A stretch of DNA of 48,958 bases. Origin: Polaromonas sp. (GTDB lineage Bacteria; Pseudomonadota; Gammaproteobacteria; Burkholderiales; Burkholderiaceae_C). Both the position numbers and the translations under genes were made by a program. Every line of letters starts with the position of its first letter. The first letter of the stretch is position 1. This document shows, piece after piece, positions 39,094-48,088 of this stretch. The notes beneath the pieces were generated by a model. The model had not been told where the DNA came from and did no database searches. It was given only the letters and a program-made list of their open reading frames with translations. The stretch is from contig PNML01000012.1 in assembly GCA_013823635.1 (NCBI GenBank), positions 1 through 48,958 of the forward strand, read 5' to 3'.

Positions 39094-41088
39094 TTATTTC
39101 TGAACCAGGTACTCGGGCGCACACAACACGAGCCACACCATGGCCTGCACCCGGGCAATCCGCTGTGCCTCGGTGCCCGCCGGCATGCTGCCCACCGCCT
39201 GGGTGATGGTGGCGCGGCTCATTGCCCCCAGCTGGCCCGCTGCCAGCAGGGTGTTGAGGGCGTCGAACAAGTCGGCGGGCTGGGCCGCCAGCGCCAGCCA
39301 GGGCGTGTAGTCGGCCCTGACCTCGCCCACGCCGTTGGCCACCACAGATTGCATCCAGTTGGCGTAGCCCACCACCGTGGTTTCGTTGGTGATCTGCAGC
39401 TCCGGGGCCACCAGGCCCGCCGCCCCCATGGCGGTGCCCGGTGGCACGTAGCCCGGCCTGAAAAAATTGAACACCGACGGCGCGCGCAAGGGGCTTTGCC
39501 CCAACCGGGTGGACGCACTGGACTGGTTGCCCACGTTCCAGATGCCCGTGGGCGACGTGGCCCCGAAGGTGCGCGCCCACTGCACCAACCTGACCATGGG
39601 TTCGCGCAGCTTGCCACCGCCCTGCGTGGTGCTGGGGGTGAGGGCTTCCGCATCGAGCAGCACGGCGCGGATGACGGCCTTCATGTCGCCGCGCACGCCC
39701 TGGCCGTTGTTGTTGAACGCCGCCGCCACACGCGCCACGTAGGCCGGGCTGGGGTTGCTGGTGACCAGCCGCTGAATGAGCTGGCGGCCCCAAAAAGGCC
39801 CCACATTGGGGTGGTTGGCCAGGGTGTCCAGCGCCACCCGCAGCTCGGCCACGCCATCGGTGCCCGCGGGCAGGCTCACACCCAGAAACTGCTTGGGCTC
39901 GGGCGAGTGGCGGCTGGGCGTGAACACCATGGGGCGGGCGGCGTGGTCGGGCACGGTGCGGCTGAAGCGGTCGTAATCCCACCCGGTGAACACGCGGGCC
40001 AGGCCCCTGACGTCTTCGGGGCCGTAGGTGTCCACGGGGCTGCCATTGACCAGGCGCACACGGCCGTCGGGCTCCAGCTGGTGCAGGCCAATGGTGAACA
40101 GCTGCATCACCTCGCGGGCGTAGTTTTCGTCGGGCTCGCGCCCCCGGCCATCGGCCTTTTGGTTGCCGCGCATGTTCAGGTACACGCCCATGCCCACCGA
40201 CAGGGTCACGGCCTCCAGCAGCTGGCGGTGGTTGCCAAAGGCGTGCGCCTCCAGCGTGTCCATGTGGTGGGCCGCCACCAGCCCGCGCCAGGGAACGGGC
40301 AGCCCATCGGTGGAAATCACCAGGATCTCGCTCAGCGCCAGGGTGACCCGCTGGCGCAAGGCGTCCGGCGAGGACATGAGCTTGCGCCACAAGGTGTTGT
40401 CCAGGCCCGCAAAGCTGTTGATGTTGGCGACGTTGGCGTAGCCGTTGGCCACCATCCAGTCCCAGTGGCTCTGGCTGCGGGGTTGGGCCATTTGGGCGTC
40501 CAGCCAGCCGCTGAAACCCTGCGCCTGCACAGCGGCCACGTCGGCGGGCGTCCCACCAAAACCGGCCTGCCCCAGAAACCGGGCGGCATCGCGCTCGGTC
40601 ACCGCCTGTTGGGCACCCAGCACCAGGCTGGCAAAGTCGGCCAGCGTGCCCACCACCACCAGTTGCTGCTGGCTGACGGGGCCCAGCAGCAGCACATCCT
40701 GGCCCAGCACCCCGATGTGGTTGCCATTGGCGTAGGCGCGGTAACCCAAATCGCCCATCACCACGGTGGCCGGTTGGCCGGGGAACACATCGGGGTAGGT
40801 GCGCTGTGCCCAGTCCATGAGCTCGTCGGGTGTGGGCATGCGCCAGGCGCGTGCCACCTCGCGGCCGGCCGGGGCCTGAGCGGTCGCGGCCAACCCCAGC
40901 AGCTCGGGGCGGCGGGCCACGGGTGCTTCCCGCAGGGCTGCAGCGGCAGACAGCTCCCCGACACCGGCATCGCCCCCACCCCCACAGCCCGCCAGCAGGC
41001 CGGTGGCGAAGGCCAGCGGTACCCAGGCATTTTCTGGGGCAACGGCCCCGGGAGAAGGGGTACAGTGGTTGGTGTGTGGGTGTGTCAT
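39094..41088 (-). CDS. DUF1800 family lipoprotein
   Basis: The protein is 664 residues. A lipoprotein signal (LLAGCGGGG) and a roughly 140-residue N-terminal extension (PTPDELMDWAQRTYPDVFPG, a repeat-like module) precede the DUF1800 domain: AARFLGQAGFGGTPADVAAVQAQGF, LRQRVTLALSEILVIS, NYAREVMQLFTIGLHQLEPDG and VLCAPEYLVQK at the end. AGGAG lies five bases before the ATG. It is first gene of a two-gene operon with the DUF1501 gene. Biochemical role unknown. The 105-base divergent gap to the DUF1840 gene should hold both promoters, but none could be fixed. Confidence 0.88.
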   Translation of the reverse strand: MTHPHTNHCTPSPGAVAPENAWVPLAFATGLLAGCGGGGDAGVGELSAAAALREAPVARRPELLGLAATAQAPAGREVARAWRMPTPDELMDWAQRTYPDVFPGQPATVVMGDLGYRAYANGNHIGVLGQDVLLLGPVSQQQLVVVGTLADFASLVLGAQQAVTERDAARFLGQAGFGGTPADVAAVQAQGFSGWLDAQMAQPRSQSHWDWMVANGYANVANINSFAGLDNTLWRKLMSSPDALRQRVTLALSEILVISTDGLPVPWRGLVAAHHMDTLEAHAFGNHRQLLEAVTLSVGMGVYLNMRGNQKADGRGREPDENYAREVMQLFTIGLHQLEPDGRVRLVNGSPVDTYGPEDVRGLARVFTGWDYDRFSRTVPDHAARPMVFTPSRHSPEPKQFLGVSLPAGTDGVAELRVALDTLANHPNVGPFWGRQLIQRLVTSNPSPAYVARVAAAFNNNGQGVRGDMKAVIRAVLLDAEALTPSTTQGGGKLREPMVRLVQWARTFGATSPTGIWNVGNQSSASTRLGQSPLRAPSVFNFFRPGYVPPGTAMGAAGLVAPELQITNETTVVGYANWMQSVVANGVGEVRADYTPWLALAAQPADLFDALNTLLAAGQLGAMSRATITQAVGSMPAGTEAQRIARVQAMVWLVLCAPEYLVQK

Positions 41089-41193
41089 GGCACTCCTGCG
41101 GGCAGGCCGACAGGTTACACCGGGTCGGCGGTCTGTGGCGACAGTGCAGCAACACCCCACCTTTGCAGCGTTTGCCACACACAGGAGAACCCC

Positions 41194-41520
41194 ATGCTCT
41201 ACCGATTCAAATCCCAGGCCACCGCTGACACCGTCATGCTCCAAGCCACCGGGGAACAACTGCTCACCATCATGGGCAAGACCGTGGCGCCGCAGGGCAT
41301 CATCACCGTGGCACAAATGCCCGCGGCCATTGCGGCACTGAACCAGGCCGTGCTCGACAGCGAAGCCCTGGGCGACGACGCCGCCGCCCCGACCGCCACC
41401 ACGAAGGAAGACGAGGCAGCACCGACCGACCCCATCCGGCTGCGCCAGCGCGTGGCCCCACTGGTGGCCATGCTCAAGGAGTGCGCCGCAGCGGGCAAAG
41501 ACGTGGTCTGGGGCGTCTGA
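41194..41520 (+). CDS. DUF1840 family protein
   Basis: The protein is 108 residues: MLYRFKSQATADTVMLQATGEQLLTIMGK, then PQGIITVAQMPAAIAAL and a C-terminal LRQRVAPLVAMLKECAAAGKDVVWGV. This is the complete DUF1840 pattern, a small soluble protein common in Burkholderiales and of unknown function. A good Shine-Dalgarno (ACAGGAG) precedes the ATG. It ends six bases before the convergent glycerate kinase stop, leaving no room for a terminator. Confidence 0.92.
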   Translation: MLYRFKSQATADTVMLQATGEQLLTIMGKTVAPQGIITVAQMPAAIAALNQAVLDSEALGDDAAAPTATTKEDEAAPTDPIRLRQRVAPLVAMLKECAAAGKDVVWGV

Positions 41521-41526
41521 CGCCGG

Positions 41527-42927
41527 TCACAGCACCAGCAGCGCCCGAAAGTCGTTCACATTGGTGTGCGTGGGGCCGCTGACCACCAGGTCGCCCAACG
41601 GCCCGAAAAAGCCGCAGGCATCGTTGCGCGCCAGGTGATCGGACAGCGTCAGGCCCAGGGCCTGGGCGCGCGCCAGGGTGTCGGGGGCGACGCGGGCACC
41701 GGCGTTGTCTTCCACACCGTCGATGCCATCGGTGTCGGCGGCCAGCGCCCAGATGCCGGGGTGACCTTGCAGCGCCTGCGCCAGGCCCATGCAGAATTCG
41801 CCCGCGCGCCCGCCCTTGCCCCTGGGTTGACCCGGCTCACGCGGGCGCACGGTGACGGTGGTTTCGCCACCGCTGAGGAGGACGCAAGGCGTCTGGAACG
41901 GCGTTTTGCCCTGCGCGGTGCTGCGGGCCAGCGCGGCGTGGACCTTGCCCACCTCACGGCTTTCGCCCTCAATTTCGTCGCTCAGGATGTGGGCGTGAAG
42001 CCCCGCCGCACGGGCGGCCTGCGCGGCGGCAGCCAGGCTTTGCTGCGGCGTGGCGATCAGGTGGGTGTCGCAGCGGGCCAGCCGCGGGTCCCCTGGCTTG
42101 GGGGTTTCCAGTGCGCCGTTTTGCAGCCTATTGGCCACTGTGGCAGGCAAATCAATGTGGTAACGCTTCAGTATTTGAAGCGCGTCAGCACAGGTGCTGG
42201 CGTCGGCCACGGTGGGGCCACTGGCAATGACGCTGACGTCATCCCCCGGCACGTCGCTGATGGCCAGGGTCACCACGCGGGCGGGGTGACAGGCGGCGGC
42301 CAACCGACCGCCTTTGATGGCGGACAGGTGCTTGCGCACGGTGTTCATCTGGGCGATGTCGGCCCCGCTCTCCAGCAGCTGGCGGTTGATGCGCTGCTTG
42401 TCGGCCAGTGACAGGCCCTCGCACGGCAGGGTCAGCAGGGCCGAACCGCCGCCCGACATGAGGCACAGCACCAGGTCGTGCTCGGTCAGCGCGGGGCCCT
42501 CGGCCCCGCTGGCCAGCGCCACGATGCGCCCGGCAGCGGCCAGCCCGGCCTCGTCGGGCACGGGGTGGGCGGCCTCGACCACCTCAATGTGCTGGACCAC
42601 GCCCGCTGGCCGGGGCGGCGTGTGGCCGTAGCGCGTGACCACCAGGCCCGACAGCGGCGCCCCGGGCACACCGTGGCGCTGGCAGTGGGCCGGCCACCAC
42701 TGCTCCACGGCCTGGGCCATGGCCCCGGCGGCCTTGCCCGCGCCCAGCACCAGGGTGCGGCCCCTGGCGGGGTCAGGGGGCACGGGCAACCAGGCGGCGG
42801 TGTTGTGCAGGGGCAGCGCCCGCGCCACCGCCACGTCGAACAGGTGGCGCAGGAAGGCGGCAGGGTCGGCCTGGGGTGACGGGGCGGTGGTGGGCGAGGT
42901 GGGCAAAGCGAGGGCGGTGGGTGTCAT
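41527..42927 (-). CDS. ttuD: Glycerate 2-kinase (DUF4147/MOFRL type)
   Basis: The protein is 466 residues. It phosphorylates D-glycerate to 2-phosphoglycerate. The N-terminal DUF4147 domain has LVLGAGKAAGAMAQAVE and LCLMSGGGSALLTLPCEGL; the C-terminal MOFRL domain has VLLSGGETTVTVR, GRAGEFCMGLAQAL, ALAADTDGIDGVEDNAGA and VVSGPTHTNVNDF. It is 18 bases downstream of hyi on the same strand, so the two form a hydroxypyruvate/glycerate unit of the glyoxylate-glycerate pathway; Gcl and the reductase are not in view. Confidence 0.93.
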   Translation of the reverse strand: MTPTALALPTSPTTAPSPQADPAAFLRHLFDVAVARALPLHNTAAWLPVPPDPARGRTLVLGAGKAAGAMAQAVEQWWPAHCQRHGVPGAPLSGLVVTRYGHTPPRPAGVVQHIEVVEAAHPVPDEAGLAAAGRIVALASGAEGPALTEHDLVLCLMSGGGSALLTLPCEGLSLADKQRINRQLLESGADIAQMNTVRKHLSAIKGGRLAAACHPARVVTLAISDVPGDDVSVIASGPTVADASTCADALQILKRYHIDLPATVANRLQNGALETPKPGDPRLARCDTHLIATPQQSLAAAAQAARAAGLHAHILSDEIEGESREVGKVHAALARSTAQGKTPFQTPCVLLSGGETTVTVRPREPGQPRGKGGRAGEFCMGLAQALQGHPGIWALAADTDGIDGVEDNAGARVAPDTLARAQALGLTLSDHLARNDACGFFGPLGDLVVSGPTHTNVNDFRALLVL

Positions 42928-42945
42928 GGGGTCAGCGGGTGTGGG

Positions 42946-43770
42946 TCAGCGCGGTGTCTGGGCCGGGTCGGGGGACAGGCGCTGGCCGTGCGCGGCCACC
43001 CAGCCCAGGCCGGCCAGGGTGCCGCCCGGCCCGGCGTCCCGGGGGCGGTACTCGCAGCCCACATGGCCCCGGTAGCCCAGGTCGTCCAGGTGGCGAAACA
43101 GGTAGTGGAAGTTGATTTCCCCCGTGCCCGGCTCGTGCCGCCCGGGGTTGTCCGCCAGCTGGATGTGGCCGATGCGGCTGAGGTGGGCGGCCAGGGTGGC
43201 CCCCAGTTCGCCCTCCATGCGCTGCGCGTGGTAGATGTCGTACTGCAGCAGCAGGTTGGCCGAGCCCACCTCGTCCAGGATGTCCAGCGCCTGCTCGGTG
43301 CGGTTGACGAAGAAGCCCGGCATGTCGCGGGTGTTGATGGGCTCCATCAGCAGGCGGATGCCGTTGTCCCCCAGCAGGCTGGCGGCGTACCGCAGGTTGG
43401 CCACCAGGGTGCGCCTGGCGTCGGCCGGCGCCACCCCGGTCGGCAGCAGCCCGGCCAGCACGTTGAGCTGGGGCGTGCCCAGCACGGCGGCCACCTCCAG
43501 CGCCTTGAGCACGCCGTGCTGGAACTCGGCCACCCGGTCGGGGTGACAGGCCAGGCCGCGCTCGCCCGCCGCCCAGTCGCCCGCGGGCAGGTTGTGCAGC
43601 ACCAGCGCCAGCCCGGTGTCGTTCAGCCGGGCTTTGATGTCGGCCACGGCGAAGTCGTACGGGAACTGGAACTCCACCGCCTGAAAGCCCGCCCGGGCCG
43701 CCGCGTCGAACCGGTCAAGGAAGGGCAGGTCGGCAAACAACAACGAGAGGTTGGCAGAAAATTGGGGCAT
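42946..43770 (-). CDS. hyi: Hydroxypyruvate isomerase
   Basis: The protein is 274 residues, a xylose-isomerase-like TIM barrel interconverting hydroxypyruvate and tartronate semialdehyde. Motifs are MPQFSANLSLLFADLPFLDRF at the start, LLMEPINTRDMPGFF (metal Glu), LLQYDIYHAQRMEG and HIQLADNPGRHEPGTGEINF. The ATG at 43770 gives the usual N-terminus; an upstream in-frame codon adds four residues. A long AT-rich stretch with an inverted repeat lies upstream. Confidence 0.93.
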   Translation of the reverse strand: MPQFSANLSLLFADLPFLDRFDAAARAGFQAVEFQFPYDFAVADIKARLNDTGLALVLHNLPAGDWAAGERGLACHPDRVAEFQHGVLKALEVAAVLGTPQLNVLAGLLPTGVAPADARRTLVANLRYAASLLGDNGIRLLMEPINTRDMPGFFVNRTEQALDILDEVGSANLLLQYDIYHAQRMEGELGATLAAHLSRIGHIQLADNPGRHEPGTGEINFHYLFRHLDDLGYRGHVGCEYRPRDAGPGGTLAGLGWVAAHGQRLSPDPAQTPR

Positions 43771-43795
43771 TTTTATCAACAAAAATATGTCTATC

Positions 43796-43830
43796 GCTTT
43801 ATTTATATAATATTGTAGCTATTTATTTTG
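43796..43830. repeat. Degenerate CAGCGCTT-type repeat upstream of hyi
   Basis: ATCGCTTTATTTATATAA followed by TATTGTAGCTATTT resembles the tail half of the repeat family (CGCTT...AGCTAT). It lies in a 200-base divergent gap and overlaps the inverted repeat at 43818-43856. Weakest of the copies. Confidence 0.35.
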
Positions 43831-43856
43831 AGTTGCTTTTGTTCAAAATAAATAGC
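43818..43856. promoter_or_regulatory. 14-bp perfect inverted repeat in the hyi / EAL-gene divergent region
   Basis: Arms GCTATTTATTTTGA (43818-43831) and TCAAAATAAATAGC (43843-43856) are perfect complements with an 11-base loop. As both flanking genes point away, it is not a terminator; it may be an operator or cruciform-forming element. The rest of the gap (43857-43970) shows nothing I can name. Confidence 0.55.
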
Positions 43857-43970
43857 ATTTCCGTCCCCGGATGTCGGGCTGCGCACGCCATTGTGCGTTG
43901 CCAGGGCCCACCCGTCGACTGACCCGGATTTGTCACCGATTCGTCACAACCGCTGGGTACGCTGCCGCCC

Positions 43971-45833
43971 ATGTTGCTGCCCTCACCCATGGCCTGCGCC
44001 GCCCCCTCTCCACCGCCACCGTTGACCGCCACTGGTCACGGGCAGCTGCGCCAACTCATGCACGACGGGGCGCTGCACTGCGTGTTCCAACCCATCGCCG
44101 ACCTGAACGAAGGCACGGTGTTTGCCCACGAAGCCCTGATCCGCGGACCGGCGGGCTCACCCTGGCAGTCGCCCGACACCCTGCTGGCCCTGGCCGACCA
44201 GGAGGGGTTGATGATGGCCTTTGAGCTGCATTGTGTCGAGACCGCCCTGGCCCAATGGGGGCACACACACAACCCAGGGCGGCTGTTCATCAACATCAGC
44301 GCCGATGCGCTGGTGCACGCCTGCACCCAGCCCCAGGGCAATGCGTTTGCCGACCTGTTGGCGCGTCACCACGTCAAGGCACGCCATGTGGTGCTGGAGC
44401 TGACCGAACACGAGCGCGTGGGTGACATGGCCCAGCTGCGCGAGGTGGCCAAAACCGTGCACGCCATGGGCCTGCAGCTGGCGCTGGACGACTTCGGCGA
44501 CGGCCGCTCCAGCCTGCGGCTGTGGTCCGAAATCAAGCCCGACTTCGTGAAGATCGACAAATACTTTGCCCAGGGCATCAGCCGCGCCCCCGACCAGCTG
44601 CAGGTGGTGCGCGCCGTGCGCGAGATCGCCAACGTGTTCGGCACCGCCTTGCTGGCCGAGGGCATCGAAACCGGCGATGACCTGCGCGTGCTGCGCGACA
44701 TGGGGCTGCGCTACGGCCAGGGCTACTTTCTGGGTCGGCCACAGCGGCCACCCCAGCACCAGGTGCTGGCGCAGGCCGCGGCGGTGCTGGCCGACTGCCG
44801 GGTGGCCGTGATGCCCCAGCTGCAGCACCCGGCCCGCCCGGGCATCATGCGCAACATGGCCGTCATTGCCGCCCCGGTGCTGCGCCCCACCGACCAGCTG
44901 GAGGACGTGGCTGCCGAGTTCCAGCGCCACCCCGACCTGCACGCCCTGGCCGTGGTGGACGAGCACAACCACCCGCTGGGCCTGATCAACCGCCAGGGCT
45001 TCATGAACGACTACGCGCGCCTGTATTTCCGCGAAATCCACGGCCGCAAACCGGTGCTGCACCACGCCAACCTGCACCCGCGCATCATCGAGCGCGACTT
45101 CGACGTGGAGGAGCTGGTGGGCATCCTCACCTCGCAGGACCAGCGCTACCTGGCCGACGGCTTCATCGTCACCGACAACGGGCGCTACGTCGGGCTGGGC
45201 ACGGGCGACCAGCTGGTGCGCTCGGTGACCGAGGCGCGCATCGAGGCCGCCCGCCACGCCAACCCGCTGACGTTTTTGCCCGGCAACATCCCCATCACCC
45301 AGCACATCCAGCGGCTGCTGAGCACCCGCTCACCCTTTGTGGCGGCCTACGTGGACCTGAACCACTTCAAGCCCTTCAACGACCTGTATGGCTACTGGCG
45401 GGGGGACGAAATGATCCGGCTGGCCGCCAGCGTGGTGACCCGCCACTGCGCCCCCCAATACGACTTTGTGGGCCATGTGGGCGGGGACGATTTCATCGTC
45501 CTCTTCCAGAGCCCGGACTGGCACGAGCGCTGCCGACTCATCATCGACGACTTCGCGCTGCATGCCATGGGCCTGTTCGACGAGTCGGCCCGGCTGGATG
45601 GCGGCATCCACGCCGAAGACCGCCATGGGGTGAAGCGCTTTTTTCCCTGCACCACACTGGCCATTGGCGTGGTCACCGTGGCGCCCGGTCAGTGCCAGCT
45701 GGCCGAGGACGTGGCCAACCAGGCGGCCCTGGCCAAACACGATGCCAAGCTGGCGCCCAACGGCATCAGCGTGCGTCAGGCACTGCCACCGGCAGCGCCG
45801 CTCGCACCGCTTGTGGTCGCCTCGGCGGCCTGA
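43971..45833 (+). CDS. EAL-CBS-CBS-GGDDF cyclic-di-GMP phosphodiesterase-like protein
   Basis: The protein is 620 residues in unusual order. EAL comes first (about 25-265) with intact HEALIRGP, LELTEHE, DDFGDGRSSL and AEGIET. A CBS-domain pair follows (about 300-420, LEDVAAEFQRHPDLHALAVVDEHNHPLGLI). A C-terminal GGDEF-like domain (about 440-595) has a GGDDF active-site loop. The same order occurs in YfgF/FimX-unlike EAL-CBS-GGDEF proteins such as CBS-regulated phosphodiesterases. I infer c-di-GMP hydrolysis regulated by a nucleotide on the CBS pair, with the GGDDF domain possibly weak or regulatory. No membrane segment. Its last 58 bases overlap the convergent PAS-GGDEF-EAL gene. Confidence 0.88.
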   Translation: MLLPSPMACAAPSPPPPLTATGHGQLRQLMHDGALHCVFQPIADLNEGTVFAHEALIRGPAGSPWQSPDTLLALADQEGLMMAFELHCVETALAQWGHTHNPGRLFINISADALVHACTQPQGNAFADLLARHHVKARHVVLELTEHERVGDMAQLREVAKTVHAMGLQLALDDFGDGRSSLRLWSEIKPDFVKIDKYFAQGISRAPDQLQVVRAVREIANVFGTALLAEGIETGDDLRVLRDMGLRYGQGYFLGRPQRPPQHQVLAQAAAVLADCRVAVMPQLQHPARPGIMRNMAVIAAPVLRPTDQLEDVAAEFQRHPDLHALAVVDEHNHPLGLINRQGFMNDYARLYFREIHGRKPVLHHANLHPRIIERDFDVEELVGILTSQDQRYLADGFIVTDNGRYVGLGTGDQLVRSVTEARIEAARHANPLTFLPGNIPITQHIQRLLSTRSPFVAAYVDLNHFKPFNDLYGYWRGDEMIRLAASVVTRHCAPQYDFVGHVGGDDFIVLFQSPDWHERCRLIIDDFALHAMGLFDESARLDGGIHAEDRHGVKRFFPCTTLAIGVVTVAPGQCQLAEDVANQAALAKHDAKLAPNGISVRQALPPAAPLAPLVVASAA

Positions 45834-47944
45834 GCCATGCGGCTGGCGGGGGTGCTGTCGCGCATCCACCGCTCGAACACGTCAGGCGCCATGGGCCGGG
45901 CAAACAGGTAACCCTGGCCAAAGTGGCAACCGGCCTGGCACAGCAGGTCGCGTTGCTCGGCGGTTTCCACCCCCTCGGCCACCACCTGCATGCCCAATGC
46001 GTTGGCCATGGCGATGATGGCCTTGCACAAGGTCAAATCGGTGCTGCCCGGTGTCAGGTTGCGCACGAACGACTGGTCGATTTTCAGGAAATCGATGTCC
46101 AGCTTCTGCAGGTAGCTGAGCGACGAATAACCCGTGCCAAAGTCATCCAGCGACACGTCCATGCCCGCCAGACGCAAGTCGTTGAGGTGCATGGTGACCG
46201 CCTCGTTGGTGTCCAGCAACAAGCCCTCGGTGATTTCAATGGCCACGCTGCTGCCGGGCAAGCCCAGGGAGCGCAGGCGTTCCACCCAGGACACGGTGTG
46301 GGTGGCCCGTTGGTGGAACTGGGCGGGGGACTTGTTGATGCTGATCTGAAAATCCGGGTCAATCGCCTGCCGCCAGGCGGCCACCTGGGCAGCGGCCTGG
46401 TCAAACACCCAGTCCCCGATCGGGACAATCAATCCGCTGGCCTCCGCGACGGGGACGAACTGCGCCGGGCTCACGGCGCCCAGCGTGGGGTGGGTCCACC
46501 GCAGCAAGGCCTCGGCCTTGTGGACATGACCGGTGGCCAACGCCACCATGGGCTGGTACACCACGCTGAATTGCTGCTGCGCCAGGGCGTTGCGCAACTC
46601 CGCCTCCAACCGCGCGCGCCACTGGGCGGCGGCCTGCATCTCGCGCGAAAAAAACCGGTACCGGTTGCGCCCTTCGCCTTTGGCGACGTACAAGGCCTGA
46701 TCGGCGTGTTTGAACAGGTCCTCCACCTGCTGGGCGTCTTCGGGAAAGCTGGCCACCCCGATGCTGGCCGACACAAACACCCGGTGCGGCCCCAGGTCAA
46801 ACGGCGCACTCAGCGCACCCAGCAAGGCCTGCAACAGGGGTTGCAGCCGGTCGGCCCAGCGGCCCGCCTCGACGGGGGTCCCAGCCTCGCCAGACACCAC
46901 CACGGTGAATTCATCGCCCCCCATGCGGGCCACCACATCGGCTGGCCCCAGGCATTCCCGTATGCGGGCAGCCGCCTGCACCAGCAGACGGTCGCCCACA
47001 TCGTGACCCAGGGTGTCGTTGACCTCTTTGAACTGGTCCAGGTCAATGAACATCACCGCCAGCCCTGGCCCGCCCGGCAACACCTGCGACAAGGCCTGGT
47101 CCAGCTGGTGGCGCAGCATGCGCCGGTTGGGCAAGCCGGTCAGGGCATCAAAATGCGCCTGCTGCCAGATGAGTGCCTCCGCCTGTTTGCGCGCCGATAT
47201 GTCGGTGTGGGTCCCGATCATGCGCAAGGGGCGACCCTGCGCATCGCGGCTGACCACCATGCCCCGGCTCAGCACCCACTTCCAACTGCCGTTTTTGCAG
47301 CGCACCCGGTGCTCGTTGCGGTAGGTGGCGGTGAGCCCATTGAAATGGTCCTCGCGGTCCTGGCGCATGCGGGCCTGGTCGTCGGGGTGGGTGCGGTCGT
47401 CCAGCTCCTGTGCCAAGTCCTGCAGCTCGCCGGGCTCAAAACCAAACATGCGCTTGAGCTGGTCAGAACAGTATTCCTGCCCGGTTTGCACATGCCAGTC
47501 CCACACACCTTCGCCAGCCGCCTCCAGGGCCAGGCGCCAGCGCGCCTCGTTCTCGGCCAGGGCCTGGGCCGTGGTGTGGCTTTGGGTGATGTCCTCCACC
47601 GTGCCCTCGTAATACAGCACCGCCCCGTCGGCATCGCGCACCACATAGGCCGCCTCACGCACCCAGATGCGCGTCCGGTCGGCCAACCGATAAGCCTCTG
47701 ACACAAAGTTGGTGACCTGCCCTTGCCGCTCAATCGACTCCCGAAACTGTTGGCGACGTCCCGGCTGCACATACCAATCGGACTCCAGCCGGGTCGCGGC
47801 GGCCAGCAAATCTGCCTCGCTGCTGAAACCGTTGAGCCGGACCAATGCCGCATTGGCCCGCAGTTGCTTGCCCGCAGGCGTGGTGCGGTACGCGCCAATC
47901 GGCAAGAGGTCAAACAGCAGTGAGTGCGCAGCGACAGAATCCAT
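45776..47944 (-). CDS. PAS-PAS-GGDEF-EAL cyclic-di-GMP protein
   Basis: The protein is 722 residues from MDSVAAHSLLFDLLPIG. The frame stays open far upstream, but that extension is antisense to the 8-oxoguanine deaminase gene. Two PAS domains (about 5-125 and 130-260; the second has VWDWHVQTGQEYCSDQLKRM and HTDISARKQAE) precede GGDEF with an intact MGGDEF (about 270-430) and EAL with intact KAEALLRW, DDFGTGYSSL and AEGVET (about 445-690). No membrane span, so a cytoplasmic sensor. The C-terminal tail is Ala/Ser/Gly-rich. Confidence 0.9.
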   Translation of the reverse strand: MDSVAAHSLLFDLLPIGAYRTTPAGKQLRANAALVRLNGFSSEADLLAAATRLESDWYVQPGRRQQFRESIERQGQVTNFVSEAYRLADRTRIWVREAAYVVRDADGAVLYYEGTVEDITQSHTTAQALAENEARWRLALEAAGEGVWDWHVQTGQEYCSDQLKRMFGFEPGELQDLAQELDDRTHPDDQARMRQDREDHFNGLTATYRNEHRVRCKNGSWKWVLSRGMVVSRDAQGRPLRMIGTHTDISARKQAEALIWQQAHFDALTGLPNRRMLRHQLDQALSQVLPGGPGLAVMFIDLDQFKEVNDTLGHDVGDRLLVQAAARIRECLGPADVVARMGGDEFTVVVSGEAGTPVEAGRWADRLQPLLQALLGALSAPFDLGPHRVFVSASIGVASFPEDAQQVEDLFKHADQALYVAKGEGRNRYRFFSREMQAAAQWRARLEAELRNALAQQQFSVVYQPMVALATGHVHKAEALLRWTHPTLGAVSPAQFVPVAEASGLIVPIGDWVFDQAAAQVAAWRQAIDPDFQISINKSPAQFHQRATHTVSWVERLRSLGLPGSSVAIEITEGLLLDTNEAVTMHLNDLRLAGMDVSLDDFGTGYSSLSYLQKLDIDFLKIDQSFVRNLTPGSTDLTLCKAIIAMANALGMQVVAEGVETAEQRDLLCQAGCHFGQGYLFARPMAPDVFERWMRDSTPASRMAQAAEATTSGASGAAGGSA

Positions 47945-48088
47945 GGGTCCGAAATGAAAAGATGGGCCGAGCCATCTTACGCCCCAGGTTGGCGAGGCCC
48001 CGCACAATGGGCGACCACGTTGGCCGGTGGACCAACACCAGGTCCCGCACCCGACACCGCCTCTGCCACCCTTGCTCAACACCGCACC

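Noticed and set aside
38938-41520. Very long plus-strand open frame (860 codons) across the DUF1800 gene
   Set aside because: It is antisense to a clear DUF1800 gene and has low-complexity His/Gly/Gln-rich content, typical of shadows in GC-rich DNA. Only its last 108 codons (from 41194) are a real gene.
41088-42180. Degenerate repeat in the glycerate kinase gene near 42110-42180
   Set aside because: AT content is raised, but no clear match to the repeat core was found.
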